A stretch of 64,000 nucleotides of DNA from Winogradskyella thalassocola (GTDB lineage Bacteria; Bacteroidota; Bacteroidia; Flavobacteriales; Flavobacteriaceae), in assembly GCF_900099995.1 (NCBI RefSeq), contig NZ_FNCZ01000002.1, positions 310,001 to 374,000 of the forward strand. Reading direction: 5' to 3'. This document shows, in pieces, positions 1-7,648 of the stretch. The notes under the pieces are model-generated. The model was given only the letters and a program-made list of their open reading frames with translations. It was not told the DNA's origin and did no database searches. Each line of letters begins with the position of its first letter. The first letter of the stretch is position 1. The position numbers and the translations under genes were made by a program.

Positions 1-262
1 TTTTATCACGCAATACTTTAATGTCTTCTTCAGTATTATTAATTGCAGTTTCGGAGGTCGATTTAAATTTTTCCCAACTTGCAACTACCGTGTTTTTTAC
101 TTCTTTCTGAGCCTCTATTCCGGCTTTATTTAAGTCTTTTCCAACTTCGGTCATATCTTCTTTTGCAGCTTTTATATCTTTTTTTGAAGCGTCGCCACAA
201 CTTGTTAAAAATGTTCCTGCCATAAATCCTATTATGGTTAAGGATAAAATTCGTGTTTTCAT
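1..262 (-). CDS. Lipoprotein, stress-type helical protein (3' end beyond window)
   Basis: Reading leftward from the ATG at 262, the product begins MKTRILSLTIIGFMAG and has a lipobox-like LTSCG, so it is probably a lipoprotein exported and anchored by its Cys. The rest is charged and helical (repeated Lys/Glu/Asp). It runs off the window without a stop. The stretch W-E-K-F-K-x-x-S-E-T-A about 60 residues in is shared with the upstream neighbour (W-K-A-F-K-x-K-S-E-T-A), so the two are tandem paralogues. It is the last visible gene of the ferritin operon. I do not recognise a defined function; a periplasmic stress or scaffolding role is inference. Confidence 0.75.
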   Translation of the reverse strand, partial: MKTRILSLTIIGFMAGTFLTSCGDASKKDIKAAKEDMTEVGKDLNKAGIEAQKEVKNTVVASWEKFKSTSETAINNTEEDIKVLRDK

Positions 263-707
263 AATGTTTTGTTTTTATCAGCTCTTTTAGCGCTTTTTCT
301 AAGGCCTTCATATCACGATTAAATTTGGCTTCAAATTCTTGTTCTTTAGCTTTAGCAACCTTATGGAATTTGATTCGTTTTTCCTTGAAGTCTTGACTCC
401 GCTTTGTTAAACGATTTTGGAGTATATCTTTTTGTTTTTTTATTAAAGCAAGTTCTTTATTAACCTCATTAATACTTTGTATTCCTAATTGAGAAAATAC
501 CTTTTCAAAGTCATTAATGGTGCTTTCATTCTTTTTCAGTGCAGTTTCTGATTTAGTTTTAAATGCTTTCCAATTGGTTTCAACATCTCGTTTTACTGCT
601 GTATTGGTATTTGTTTTTACCGGCTGTGGTTTTGAAGAACCGCAACTAAGCACAGAGACCGCAATTAATAATATAACAATCCGTAAGGCAAGCAATAAAC
701 GTCTCAT
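126..707 (-). CDS. Lipoprotein with coiled-coil, paralogue of next gene; C-terminus doubtful
   Basis: The N-terminus is a lipoprotein signal (MRRLLLALRIVILLIAV, lipobox-like SVLSCG). A long charged coiled-coil follows, with a paralogous W-K-A-F-K-x-K-S-E-T-A segment. The open frame continues to 126 and overlaps the following gene by 137 bp, reading as a basic, Arg/Trp/Tyr-rich tail unlike the body of the protein. In the neighbouring frame a TGA at 261-259 overlaps the ATG of the next gene (ATGA), the usual junction of coupled genes. One extra base in an A-run around 270-300 would restore that end. The real protein is therefore probably about 150 residues. It starts 12 bp after the gpmA stop. 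No specific function is recognised. Confidence 0.6.
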   Translation of the reverse strand: MRRLLLALRIVILLIAVSVLSCGSSKPQPVKTNTNTAVKRDVETNWKAFKTKSETALKKNESTINDFEKVFSQLGIQSINEVNKELALIKKQKDILQNRLTKRSQDFKEKRIKFHKVAKAKEQEFEAKFNRDMKALEKALKELIKTKHYENTNFILNHNRIYGRNIFNKLWRRFKKRYKSCKRRYDRSWKRLK

Positions 708-719
708 AAGTAATACCCT

Positions 720-1427
720 TTAAATAGTTAATTCGGCTTCTTGAAGTTGATAATGGTTTGTAAGATTTAGGTTATTATCAAATTCGTAAACAGCAGGTAC
801 TGCTGTTTGTACTTCTACATTAGAAATGTTATTCTTGTTAATGTTTTCTATTTGCGCAATTAAAGCACGAATAGAATTACCATGAGCAGAAACCAAAACG
901 GTTTTGCCTTTAACGAGTTCACAAGCTATGGCTTCAAAAAAATACTGTACCACTCTTTTTTGAGTGTCTTCTAACGATTCACTTAGAGGTAAAAGTGATG
1001 GCTCTAAGGCATCGTATTTAGAATCGAACTTAGGATGGCGTTGATCATTAATATCTAAAGGCGGTGGAGGAGTACTGAATCCACGTCTAATATCCCAGTA
1101 TATTTCTTCGCCAACTTTAGTTCTAATGGCGTCTTTAGATTTTCCTTGCCAAGCTCCGTAGTTACGTTCGTTTAATTTCCAGCTTTTTATACAATTGACG
1201 TGCATCATGTCTGATGCTTCTAGTATAATCCAAGCTGTTTTTATAGCTCTTTTTAAATAAGAGGAAAAGCAAATAACAATAGAAAGGTTATGATCCTTAA
1301 TGAGTTTACCTGCTGCTTCTGCCTCTTCAATACCTTCAGGAGCAAGATCGATGTCGGTCCATCCTGTAAAGATGTTTTCCACATTCCAAAGGCTTTTACC
1401 GTGTCTTACTAATATTAGCTTTCCCAT
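720..1427 (-). CDS. gpmA: 2,3-bisphosphoglycerate-dependent phosphoglycerate mutase
   Basis: Glycolytic and gluconeogenic enzyme interconverting 3- and 2-phosphoglycerate. The product is 235 residues, the usual GpmA length. The catalytic histidine motif L-V-R-H-G-K-S is at residues 6-12, followed by W-N; the family usually has RHGQS, so Lys replaces Gln. The E-R-N-Y-G-A-W-Q-G-K segment corresponds to the ERHYGALQG block, and the second active-site His is in V-S-A-H-G-N-S. It lies in the ferritin operon (ferritin, DUF1269-like, gpmA, two lipoproteins). A dedicated gpmA under a low-oxygen-type promoter would fit increased reliance on glycolysis; that link is inference. Confidence 0.9.
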   Translation of the reverse strand: MGKLILVRHGKSLWNVENIFTGWTDIDLAPEGIEEAEAAGKLIKDHNLSIVICFSSYLKRAIKTAWIILEASDMMHVNCIKSWKLNERNYGAWQGKSKDAIRTKVGEEIYWDIRRGFSTPPPPLDINDQRHPKFDSKYDALEPSLLPLSESLEDTQKRVVQYFFEAIACELVKGKTVLVSAHGNSIRALIAQIENINKNNISNVEVQTAVPAVYEFDNNLNLTNHYQLQEAELTI

Positions 1428-1475
1428 TATGTTGTGATTTAATCATTTTGACTACTAGTGTCTCTTTTTTTTAAG

Positions 1476-2294
1476 TTAATCAACGACATCTTCATCTAAT
1501 GCTGTGTGCAATTGAAACAGTTTTTCTTCCTCTCTTTTAATTCTTTTTTTTAATCTATTTTTTCTGATGTTAGAGATAGACTTACTTATTGAATCTTCAT
1601 AGTCGTGAAGGCGTGTTTCTAAAGTGTGAATTTTACTTTTTGTTTTGTCTTTAACCTTTTGTAGTGTTGACTTTCTTTTAGCTTCTAGGTCCGCTAACTT
1701 TGCCTTACGCTGCGCTTTTAACGCGTTAATTTTTGTAATTATTTTGGCTTTTTCGTTAGCTGTCGCTTTTTTAAGTTTTTCACGTTCATCTTCAATGTCG
1801 TCTTCAATATCATCGATTTGTTCATCTATGTAATGATCAAATTCTATATCAGCTTCAGTTCTAATCACATTTACATTAAATGGTTTTAGATAATTATCAA
1901 TAAATACAGCGCTGTCTTCTCCGACTTCGGCGATAATGGTAATATCTCCGACTTCCATTTTGTTGGTAACTTTAGCTATAAAATGATCTTCAAAGTTGTA
2001 GTGACCCACGTCTAGGATGGCGCCTAAGGCGGTTCCTGAGTATAAACAGACAACCAAACCAATAGGTCCTGCAAATGCGCCAATTAAGCCACCTAAAGCC
2101 ATGCCCGTAAATGTTCTCCATGCGTAGTTGTCTGTTTGGTCATTTAGAACGTCGTATTTATCATTTTCATTTTTACGAATCATAAGGTGTTCGTACAACG
2201 TGATATCTCCGTAAGAATCCAATTCTTTCATTTTGTGCAAAGCATCAATAGCTTTTGTTTCTTCCTTAAAAGAAACGATTATAATATGTGCCAT
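1476..2294 (-). CDS. DUF1269-like membrane-associated protein with long coiled-coil tail
   Basis: The N-terminal 150 residues resemble DUF1269/YlbF-independent 'membrane protein' families: a ferredoxin-like start (MAHIIIVSFKEETKAIDALH), then a Gly-rich hydrophobic hairpin (TGMALGGLIGAFAGPIGLVV) and a second alpha-beta unit ending near residue 140. Residues 150-260 are a highly charged coiled-coil (E/K/R/D/A-rich). No catalytic motif is visible. It sits 35 bp after the ferritin gene and is co-transcribed with it. Family members are often stress-induced. The function is not known; the coiled-coil suggests self-assembly or a partner protein. Confidence 0.65.
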   Translation of the reverse strand: MAHIIIVSFKEETKAIDALHKMKELDSYGDITLYEHLMIRKNENDKYDVLNDQTDNYAWRTFTGMALGGLIGAFAGPIGLVVCLYSGTALGAILDVGHYNFEDHFIAKVTNKMEVGDITIIAEVGEDSAVFIDNYLKPFNVNVIRTEADIEFDHYIDEQIDDIEDDIEDEREKLKKATANEKAKIITKINALKAQRKAKLADLEAKRKSTLQKVKDKTKSKIHTLETRLHDYEDSISKSISNIRKNRLKKRIKREEEKLFQLHTALDEDVVD

Positions 2295-2329
2295 TTTGTT
2301 ATATTTTTAATTATTATTTGTTTTTCAAT

Positions 2330-2842
2330 CTAGGCTTTTGCTATATCTCCCATTTCTTCATCTAACTCTCTTAACATGCTTGGTTCTTCTCCAAAAGCTT
2401 CTAAACGATCTAAAAGGCTTTGGATTTTATTGAGTTCTTCAGCTTGCTCTTTACAAAACCAAAAGCCAAGCTCAACCACCATAAAATTGTTTTCATCATG
2501 TGCCGCTTTGGTTAAAGCATAGCATTGGTTTGTTATTTCTTTTTCATGCGATAATGCAGAAATTAGGACATCTGGAAGGCTTAAGAAGTCTTGTTTAGGT
2601 TGTGCTAAACCTGAGGTGTTTGGTCTAATACCATTAGCTAATAACATGTTTTTAGCTTTGTCTGCATGTACCAATTCTTCGTCACTATAGTTTTTGAATA
2701 GCTTAGCGGCTCCTGTGTATCCTTTGGATTCTAACCACTGCGACATAGCAAGATAGATTCTATATGAAAATTCTTCTTGCTCAACCCTATACTGGAGCAA
2801 CTTTACAATAGTTTCGCTTAAAAATTCTGATTTTGTTTTCAT
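2330..2842 (-). CDS. ftnA: Non-haem ferritin
   Basis: Iron storage protein that oxidises Fe(II) and stores it as a mineral inside a 24-mer cage. The product is 170 residues, typical of bacterial FtnA. The four-helix pattern is present with Glu near residue 23 (R-V-E-Q-E-E-F), the E-E-L-V-H ligand pair around residues 55-59, the S-H-E-K-E-I Glu around residue 100, and the F-C-K-E-Q-A-E-E-L Glu/Gln in the fourth helix. It is the first gene of a five-gene leftward operon. Two TGAY-N4-RTCA boxes and a TAATTTTG -7 element lie upstream. Limiting free iron fits a stress or redox regulon. Confidence 0.93.
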   Translation of the reverse strand: MKTKSEFLSETIVKLLQYRVEQEEFSYRIYLAMSQWLESKGYTGAAKLFKNYSDEELVHADKAKNMLLANGIRPNTSGLAQPKQDFLSLPDVLISALSHEKEITNQCYALTKAAHDENNFMVVELGFWFCKEQAEELNKIQSLLDRLEAFGEEPSMLRELDEEMGDIAKA

Positions 2843-2898
2843 GATTATTCTATTTAGAAATAATAGTTTTTGTATACGTTATAATCTTAATTACTAAA

Positions 2899-2965
2899 CA
2901 AAATTAGAGCGAAAAAAGAGGGTCTGAAATGATCTGAGTCAGCACGTATAAACTGATATCAATCA
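2899..2965 (-). promoter_or_regulatory. Ferritin operon promoter with two TGAY-N4-RTCA boxes
   Basis: On the minus strand the -7 element TAATTTTG is at 2906-2899. Box 1, TGATCTGAGTCA (2930-2941), is centred 33 bp upstream of the -7 centre. Box 2, TGATATCAATCA (2954-2965), is centred 24 bp further upstream and lies in a longer perfect palindrome (arms AACTGAT/ATCAGTT, 2951-2968). The geometry is that of a class II CRP/FNR-type activator site with a second upstream site. The proposed regulator is the REC-CRP protein at 21234-22286 (inference). Confidence 0.75.
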
Positions 2966-3042
2966 GTTTGATTTGAGTCTATTATAAAACGAAAAGGCAG
3001 AGGAGGTTAGGTTAGGATAAAGGCTTGAAATAACAGATTTAT

Positions 3043-4724
3043 TTATAGTTTGTTATTCCTAAATATTGAGATGACCACGATAAAACCGAGAATAGCAGAT
3101 AGCGTAAACCCAATAGCACCGAGTAATGGAATTCCTTTTACTTTAGGAGGCATATCTGCAATAACCAAAAGCGCAGATCCAATAGATAAGGCTGCGATAA
3201 TAATAGCAACCACCAAACGGTTAGAGGCTTTGTTTAATGAATGTCTTAGTTCTTCAAGACCTTTAATGTCGTGGATGATGGTGAGTTTGCCATCCTTTAT
3301 TTTATGTATAATACTATTAACGTCTTCTGGTAATGTGTCTATTAAAGCATTGATGTTTTGAACTCTTGTCCAGTTTTTTTTTAATAAACGTTTTATACTG
3401 AATTTTTTACGACTAATAGTAGCCATAAAAGGTTGTAGATTGGTATTGATATTAAAATTAGGATCAAGTTTTAAACCGACACCTTCAATTATGACCAATG
3501 CTCTCATTAACATATATAAATAGTGCGGTAAGGTGACTTTGTTTTGATATAATACGTTTTTGAATTTCTCTATAACGGCTTCTAATTTTATACTTTTTAT
3601 GGAGGTATTGCTGACATCTTCAATTAATTCATACAAATCATATTCTAACTTTTTATAGTCTGGTATTTCGGTTTTAATGGCGATTTTTTCAAGTATAGGA
3701 ATGATTTTCTTAGTGTCTTTACGCATAAAGTTTAAAAGTAATTCTCCAAGAGCTTCCTCATCGTTAGGCATAATTGTGCCCATCATTCCAAAATCTATAA
3801 AACAAATTTGTCCTGAATTAGGCATCACAAAAATATTTCCTGGATGCGGATCGGCATGAAAGAACCCATATTCTAAGATTTGTTTTAGGTATAAATCAAC
3901 ACCCACATTACCAATTTGTACAGGATCTATTTGATGTGCTTTTAGTTTTTCTATATCCGATATTTTAATACCATCAATAAATTCCATGCAGATAATATGA
4001 TTGTTAGACAATGCTCTATAGACTTTAGGAACATAAATGGCATTATTTCCTTCAAAATTTCGTGCAAAATGTTCAATGTTGTCTAGTTCTTTAGAAAACA
4101 GTAATTCTTCTTTTATATTTTTTCAAAGGCTGAAACGATACTTAAAGGCTGAAATGCTTTTGCTTGTGGACTATATTTATCTAATGTTTTTGCAATGTGA
4201 TACATTATCTCAATGTCAGAAGCAATTACGTCATCGACATTGGGACGTTGTATTTTTAGCACAACGTCATCTCCATTTAACAATTTTGCTTGGTGCACCT
4301 GTGCTAGAGAAGCAGCTGCTAAAGGTTGCGGGTTAACGGATTGAAAATAATCACTAATGCTAATGTTTAATTCAGTTTCAATTGTTTTTTCAACATTAAA
4401 ATCTTTTAAAGAGGGAACATTATTTTGAAGTTTTTCGAGCTCCTTAATGAGTTTAGGAGGTAACATATCTTCTCGGTTACTAAAAATTTGTCCGAGTTTG
4501 ACATAGGTAGGACCTAATTCTTCTAATACCATTCGGATCCGTTCAAACTTAGAAAACGAAAGTAGTTTTTGAGTTTCAGGATGTTTTTTTAAATAGCTTT
4601 TTGGTATTAGCTTTTTTAGTTGATCATTAGCCATAACATCCTCAAAACCATACTTTGTGAGCACACTAAAAAGGGTATTGTACCTTTTGAGCTCTTGTTT
4701 ACTGGGCAATTTGAGATCAATCAT
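3043..4724 (-). pseudogene. ubiB: UbiB/ABC1-family atypical kinase, frameshifted
   Basis: UbiB/ABC1 proteins are membrane-tethered atypical kinase/ATPases linked to quinone and lipid homeostasis. The N-terminal half (4724-4113) carries the family-specific KxGQ motif (K-L-G-Q, residues 76-79), the Ala-rich loop A-A-A-S (136-139) and the Lys of V-V-L-K-I-Q-R-P. The C-terminal half (ORF from 4011 to 3043) carries H-A-D-P-H-P-G-N-I-F (catalytic loop), F-I-D-F-G (DFG-like) and two C-terminal membrane helices. Between them the frame shifts at the A6 run at 4118-4123. One added A gives continuous coding (F-E-K-N-I-K-E-E-L through to the second ORF) and a protein of about 560 residues, the normal length. 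It is last in the operon that starts at 5765. The shift is either a recent mutation or a homopolymer sequencing error. Confidence 0.85.
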
Positions 4725-4743
4725 AGCTTAGGTTTTATAGTGT

Positions 4744-5130
4744 TTACATGTATTTTGTAAGAAAGCGGAAAAACTCTTTTTTAAGTTCGGCATAGATATG
4801 TCTTTGTGTTTCCATACGGTTTCTAAATTCTACATGATTTTTTACAAGGACTCTATCTAGGGCATCTTCGCCTTCGTTATCTAGAGCAGACATGTTTGCT
4901 TCGTGCACATGGATGTCGTGTTGTAATATATCGATAACTTCTCCTTGGCGTATAAAGGCATTTTGATAATGTTCTAATTGTGCTAGCATATCTTTATCTG
5001 TCCAGCGCAACACCAATTCTTCTAAACGATTTTTAAATGATTTTAATTCATCTTCCCAAAAGGCAAGTTCACTTCTCCATTGGTTATGTTCAAAATGTAA
5101 GTCTGAATTGTAAATAACTTGAGTTTTCAT
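4744..5130 (-). CDS. Coiled-coil protein, regulon family A
   Basis: Product of 128 residues, soluble, with no signal peptide or membrane segment and no catalytic motif that I recognise. It is rich in Glu, His and aromatic residues. It starts with a W-R-S-E-L-A-F-W-E-D-E-L segment and continues as two or three long helices. The same layout (W, then E-L-x-F/I, helix, long charged helix) appears in the products at 5909-6367 and 28020-28469, which are also driven by TGAY boxes, so the three may be divergent paralogues. It lies between the ArsC-like gene and ubiB with gaps of about 20 bp. Function unknown. Confidence 0.7.
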   Translation of the reverse strand: MKTQVIYNSDLHFEHNQWRSELAFWEDELKSFKNRLEELVLRWTDKDMLAQLEHYQNAFIRQGEVIDILQHDIHVHEANMSALDNEGEDALDRVLVKNHVEFRNRMETQRHIYAELKKEFFRFLTKYM

Positions 5131-5151
5131 AATATTCTGTGTTTAATGTTT

Positions 5152-5517
5152 TTAAATTTTAATGATATCAGTAGGTGTTTCTACCAATAGGGTTTTGTCT
5201 CCACACAAGGCAATGGGTTGTTTCATTATTTCGGGATGATGCTGTATCATTTTAATCCAATCGTCAGTTGAAAAATTATGATGCTCAAAATGTTTTTCAT
5301 ACGATGGATGATCTTGATTAACTAAACGACTGACCTCAATATGCAAGCGATCGGCGAGTTCTACAATTTGAGTTCCTGTGAGTGGTGTTTTTAGGATGTC
5401 TATTTCTTGTATGGCTAAACCTTTTGTTTTAGCATATGCTAAGGTTTGCTTTGCGCGTTCGGATTTAGAACTAAAATACACGGTTATTTGTCTATTTGAT
5501 GTGGCAATTTCTCCCAT
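5152..5517 (-). CDS. ArsC/Spx-fold protein lacking the catalytic cysteine
   Basis: Product of 121 residues with the overall pattern of the arsenate reductase ArsC/YffB/Spx thioredoxin-fold family: a beta-strand, then helix A-K-Q-T-L-A-Y-A-K-x-K-G, then D-I-L-K-T-P-L-T (the conserved cis-Pro region), S-R-L-V-N-Q (compare RxLI/VRT), W-I-K-M-I-Q-H-H-P-E-I-M-K-Q-P-I (compare NPxLLxRPI). The position that normally holds the active-site Cys (Y-N-P-x-C-S-K-S-R) reads V-Y-F-S-S-K-S-E-R, so arsenate reduction is unlikely. The only Cys, near residue 109, is in A-L-C-G-D-K. It is second in the operon from 5765. A redox-independent binding or regulatory role is inference. Confidence 0.75.
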   Translation of the reverse strand: MGEIATSNRQITVYFSSKSERAKQTLAYAKTKGLAIQEIDILKTPLTGTQIVELADRLHIEVSRLVNQDHPSYEKHFEHHNFSTDDWIKMIQHHPEIMKQPIALCGDKTLLVETPTDIIKI

Positions 5518-5537
5518 AATTGTTTGTTTAAAATGGA

Positions 5538-5765
5538 CTATTTGCGTTGTTCTGTTTCAATTTTATAGGTTTCCAAATGGCGTTGTATAAGGTCTTTAAG
5601 GCTTTCTAAATATTCTTGCATAACTTTTTTATCTATATGAGGATGACTCGTTATAGGCAAGGTCATTGGGTTTTCGTTTAGATCACGATAGAGCTCTGGG
5701 TAATTGGTCTCAATGTATAAAGTCAGTTGCGTTATTTCTGTTAGTATATTTTTTAAACTTTCCAT
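5538..5765 (-). CDS. Small 75-residue operon-leader protein, family B
   Basis: I place the start at the ATG at 5765 (M-E-S-L-K-N), not at the longer frame from 5816. The predicted -7 element (5786-5793) lies downstream of 5816, and the TGAY box (5817-5828) sits directly beside that codon. The 75-residue product matches the product at 15171-15383 (I-E-x-N-Y-P-E-L-Y, then E-N/S-P-x-T-x-P, S-H-P, and Y-L-E-S/T-L-K). Both are the first gene of an operon under the same type of promoter. No known domain is recognised. It is probably a small two-helix soluble protein. Confidence 0.75.
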   Translation of the reverse strand: MESLKNILTEITQLTLYIETNYPELYRDLNENPMTLPITSHPHIDKKVMQEYLESLKDLIQRHLETYKIETEQRK

Positions 5766-5785
5766 AAGACATCGATTTATGTTAT

Positions 5786-5828
5786 TAAATTTAAGTGCTA
5801 ATCTTAGCTCTAGCAATGATTTCTATCA
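5786..5828 (-). promoter_or_regulatory. TGAY-box promoter of the 5765-3043 operon
   Basis: The box TGATTTCTATCA (5817-5828) is centred exactly 33 bp upstream of the -7 element TAAATTTA (5793-5786, minus strand). It drives the small protein, ArsC-like, coiled-coil and UbiB genes. It also decides the start codon at 5765. Confidence 0.72.
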
Positions 5829-5908
5829 GTGAACAACGCGTTTTAAAAAAACATTATAATTTGTAACAACAAGCCACAGTATTAGCTTTTGTAGAATGCG
5901 ATAAAGAC

Positions 5909-6367
5909 TTATTTTTTCTTATTCATGATTTGTTCTACAAATTTTTCATTATCAATAACGTATTCTGTAATGGCTAAAATGTCCTTTCTATTGGCTCTAA
6001 AGGCCTTAACAAAATTGGCAATATCATCTTCTAAAGATTCGTGTTCTTCTCTAAGTTTATGAGAATCGTATTTAAATGCATCGTCAATAAGGTTTGCCAA
6101 ATGAATTAGATGGATACTTGTGCGTTTTAATAAGGATATACATTGTGCGCTTGTTTCCATTAAATTTACTTCTACATCTCTGACTTTATCTATGTTTTCT
6201 TTTTTTGACATCCATAAAAAATACTTATCTATGAGATGTTGTAAGAATCTTAAATCATCTTTATAGAATAAGAGATCTGCTTTTAGATTTTCTGTAAGTA
6301 TGTATAATTCTTGCCAGTCAGCTTCAAGAACATATCGACCTTTAGGTCTACTTCTAAGATCATTCAT
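5909..6367 (-). CDS. Helical coiled-coil protein, regulon family A
   Basis: Product of 152 residues, all-helical by composition, with no signal peptide or membrane segment. It opens with a W-Q-E-L-Y-I-L-x-x-N-L-K-A-D-L-x-F segment followed by heptad-like Leu/Ile, and ends in a basic tail (M-N-K-K-K). The layout matches the products at 4744-5130 and 28020-28469: an N-terminal Trp, then x-E-L, then a helix ending near F-L-x-x-L-I-D-K-Y-F, then a long charged helix. It is a single-gene unit divergent from the Usp gene at 6517. Function unknown. Confidence 0.7.
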   Translation of the reverse strand: MNDLRSRPKGRYVLEADWQELYILTENLKADLLFYKDDLRFLQHLIDKYFLWMSKKENIDKVRDVEVNLMETSAQCISLLKRTSIHLIHLANLIDDAFKYDSHKLREEHESLEDDIANFVKAFRANRKDILAITEYVIDNEKFVEQIMNKKK

Positions 6368-6384
6368 GTTGTTATTGTTTTATG

Positions 6385-6427
6385 TAAAATTATTAAACGC
6401 TAGGTGTATATCATATGATGTAGGTCA
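6385..6427 (-). promoter_or_regulatory. TGAY-box promoter, leftward (gene 6367-5909)
   Basis: The box TGATGTAGGTCA (6416-6427) is centred 33 bp from the -7 element TAATTTTA (6392-6385, minus strand). It is paired with a separate box for the divergent Usp gene. The two box centres are 34 bp apart. Confidence 0.7.
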
Positions 6428-6449
6428 TCTTGAACGGCTATTTTATAGA

Positions 6450-6492
6450 TGACTCAAGTCATTTCCTAATACGGAATTGGGCTTTAATTTTG
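6450..6492 (+). promoter_or_regulatory. TGAY-box promoter, rightward (Usp at 6517)
   Basis: The box TGACTCAAGTCA (6450-6461) lies inside the palindrome ATGACT-CA-AGTCAT. Its centre is 33 bp from the -7 element TAATTTTG (6485-6492), a full match to TAnnTTTG. Transcription would start near 6499, which excludes the longer frame beginning at 6430. Confidence 0.75.
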
Positions 6493-6516
6493 GGCAATCT
6501 TTTAAATACTATTGTT

Positions 6517-7389
6517 ATGAAACGAATTGTATGTGCCGTCGATTATTCAAAAAACTCAGTCATAGCATTAAAATATGCCCTTGCTATAAGTAAAACATTA
6601 GAAGCAAACGTATTAGTTACTCATATCTATACCTACCCAATGCCATTAGAATTGGAGGGTAGTTATCCAATTCCAGGTTTAGTGAGTGATACTTATAAAG
6701 AAGAACATGCTAAACTTGAGGAATTTTGTGTTAAACATTTAGGACAAGATGTTTACGAAATGAATGTGAGTATGGAGGTTGTAGAGGGAAAATCTGTTGT
6801 TGATACTATCGTTGAAAAGGCAGATGAAATTCAAGCTTTTATGATTGTTACAGGAATGAAAGGGGTGAGTTTATTGAAAGATTTAATTATGGATAATACG
6901 ACAAGACAGCTTATTGATAAGGCAAATTGTTTAGTCTTAGCAGTACCTTCTGATGCCAACTATTCCGTTGTAAAAACTATGGTGTATGCTACTGATTTTG
7001 ATGCCGATGCAGACATTGAAGTGATTAAAAAAATATCAGGAATAGCCAAGGGATTTGGTGCTACATTAAAAGTGGTTCATATTTCAACTCAGAAAGATTA
7101 TGAAGTAGAATCGCAAATGGAGTGGTTTAAAACGATGCTAAAAGAAAAGGTAGATTATGATAAAATAACATTCGAAATTATATTTTCAGAAATCATTTAT
7201 GAATCCCTCAGAGTTTATTTAGGCGACGTTGGTGCCGATATGGTCGTGTTGTTAGAAAGAGAAGAAAACGGTTTTTTAAAGAAAATTTTTCATCGTGATA
7301 TAGTGAAAAAACTAGAAGGCTATGGTAAGGTGCCTGTAATGAGCTTTAATGAAAAGAATTTTGGGATGTTTCGCTTTTTAGATCTCTAA
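6517..7389 (+). CDS. Universal stress protein, tandem Usp domains
   Basis: The start is the ATG at 6517 (M-K-R-I-V-C-A-V-D-Y-S). The frame is open from 6430 but that codon lies upstream of the promoter. The 290-residue product has an N-terminal Usp domain (about 1-145) with the nucleotide-binding tail M-I-V-T-G-M-K-G-V-S (compare GxxGxxG(S/N)), and a degenerate second domain (V-K-T-M-V-Y-A-T-D-F-D). Usp proteins bind ATP or other nucleotides and are induced by growth arrest and oxygen limitation. It is one of four such proteins in the window. It is a monocistronic unit ending at the hairpin at 7486-7521. Confidence 0.88.
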   Translation: MKRIVCAVDYSKNSVIALKYALAISKTLEANVLVTHIYTYPMPLELEGSYPIPGLVSDTYKEEHAKLEEFCVKHLGQDVYEMNVSMEVVEGKSVVDTIVEKADEIQAFMIVTGMKGVSLLKDLIMDNTTRQLIDKANCLVLAVPSDANYSVVKTMVYATDFDADADIEVIKKISGIAKGFGATLKVVHISTQKDYEVESQMEWFKTMLKEKVDYDKITFEIIFSEIIYESLRVYLGDVGADMVVLLEREENGFLKKIFHRDIVKKLEGYGKVPVMSFNEKNFGMFRFLDL

Positions 7390-7485
7390 AGAAGCAATGG
7401 TAAATCATAAAAACGATTTGATAGGTTGAAATAAGATTTTAAACGTAAAGCTAATAGTGGTAGTTAGCGATTTTTGGTTGGTTGT

Positions 7486-7521
7486 AAAGCCCTTTTTTAA
7501 TGATTAAAAGAGGGCTTTTTT
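7486..7521 (+). terminator. Rho-independent terminator after Usp gene
   Basis: Inverted repeat AAAGCCCTTTTTTAAT/ATTAAAAGAGGGCTTT followed by T-rich sequence, about 100 bp after the stop codon at 7389. Confidence 0.85.
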
Positions 7522-7579
7522 ATTGTTGCTATTTGTATGCTATCTAGAGTGTTAAAATTATTTTGAAGCTTGGCTAAGA

Positions 7580-7622
7580 TGATGAATATCATTTCGTTAT
7601 TCCTCTTTTATAAATAGCTTTA
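7580..7622 (+). promoter_or_regulatory. TGAY-box promoter of the D-2-hydroxyacid dehydrogenase
   Basis: The box TGATGAATATCA (7580-7591) is centred 33 bp upstream of the -7 element TAGCTTTA (7615-7622). The dehydrogenase starts at 7649. Confidence 0.7.
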
Positions 7623-7648
7623 GCCTAATTAATGTTAAGACCTAAATT

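Noticed and set aside
5152-5517. Arsenate reductase
   Set aside because: The catalytic Cys position holds Ser and no ars genes are nearby.
6430-6516. Longer N-terminus of the first Usp protein
   Set aside because: It covers the promoter, and the Usp domain begins at 6517.
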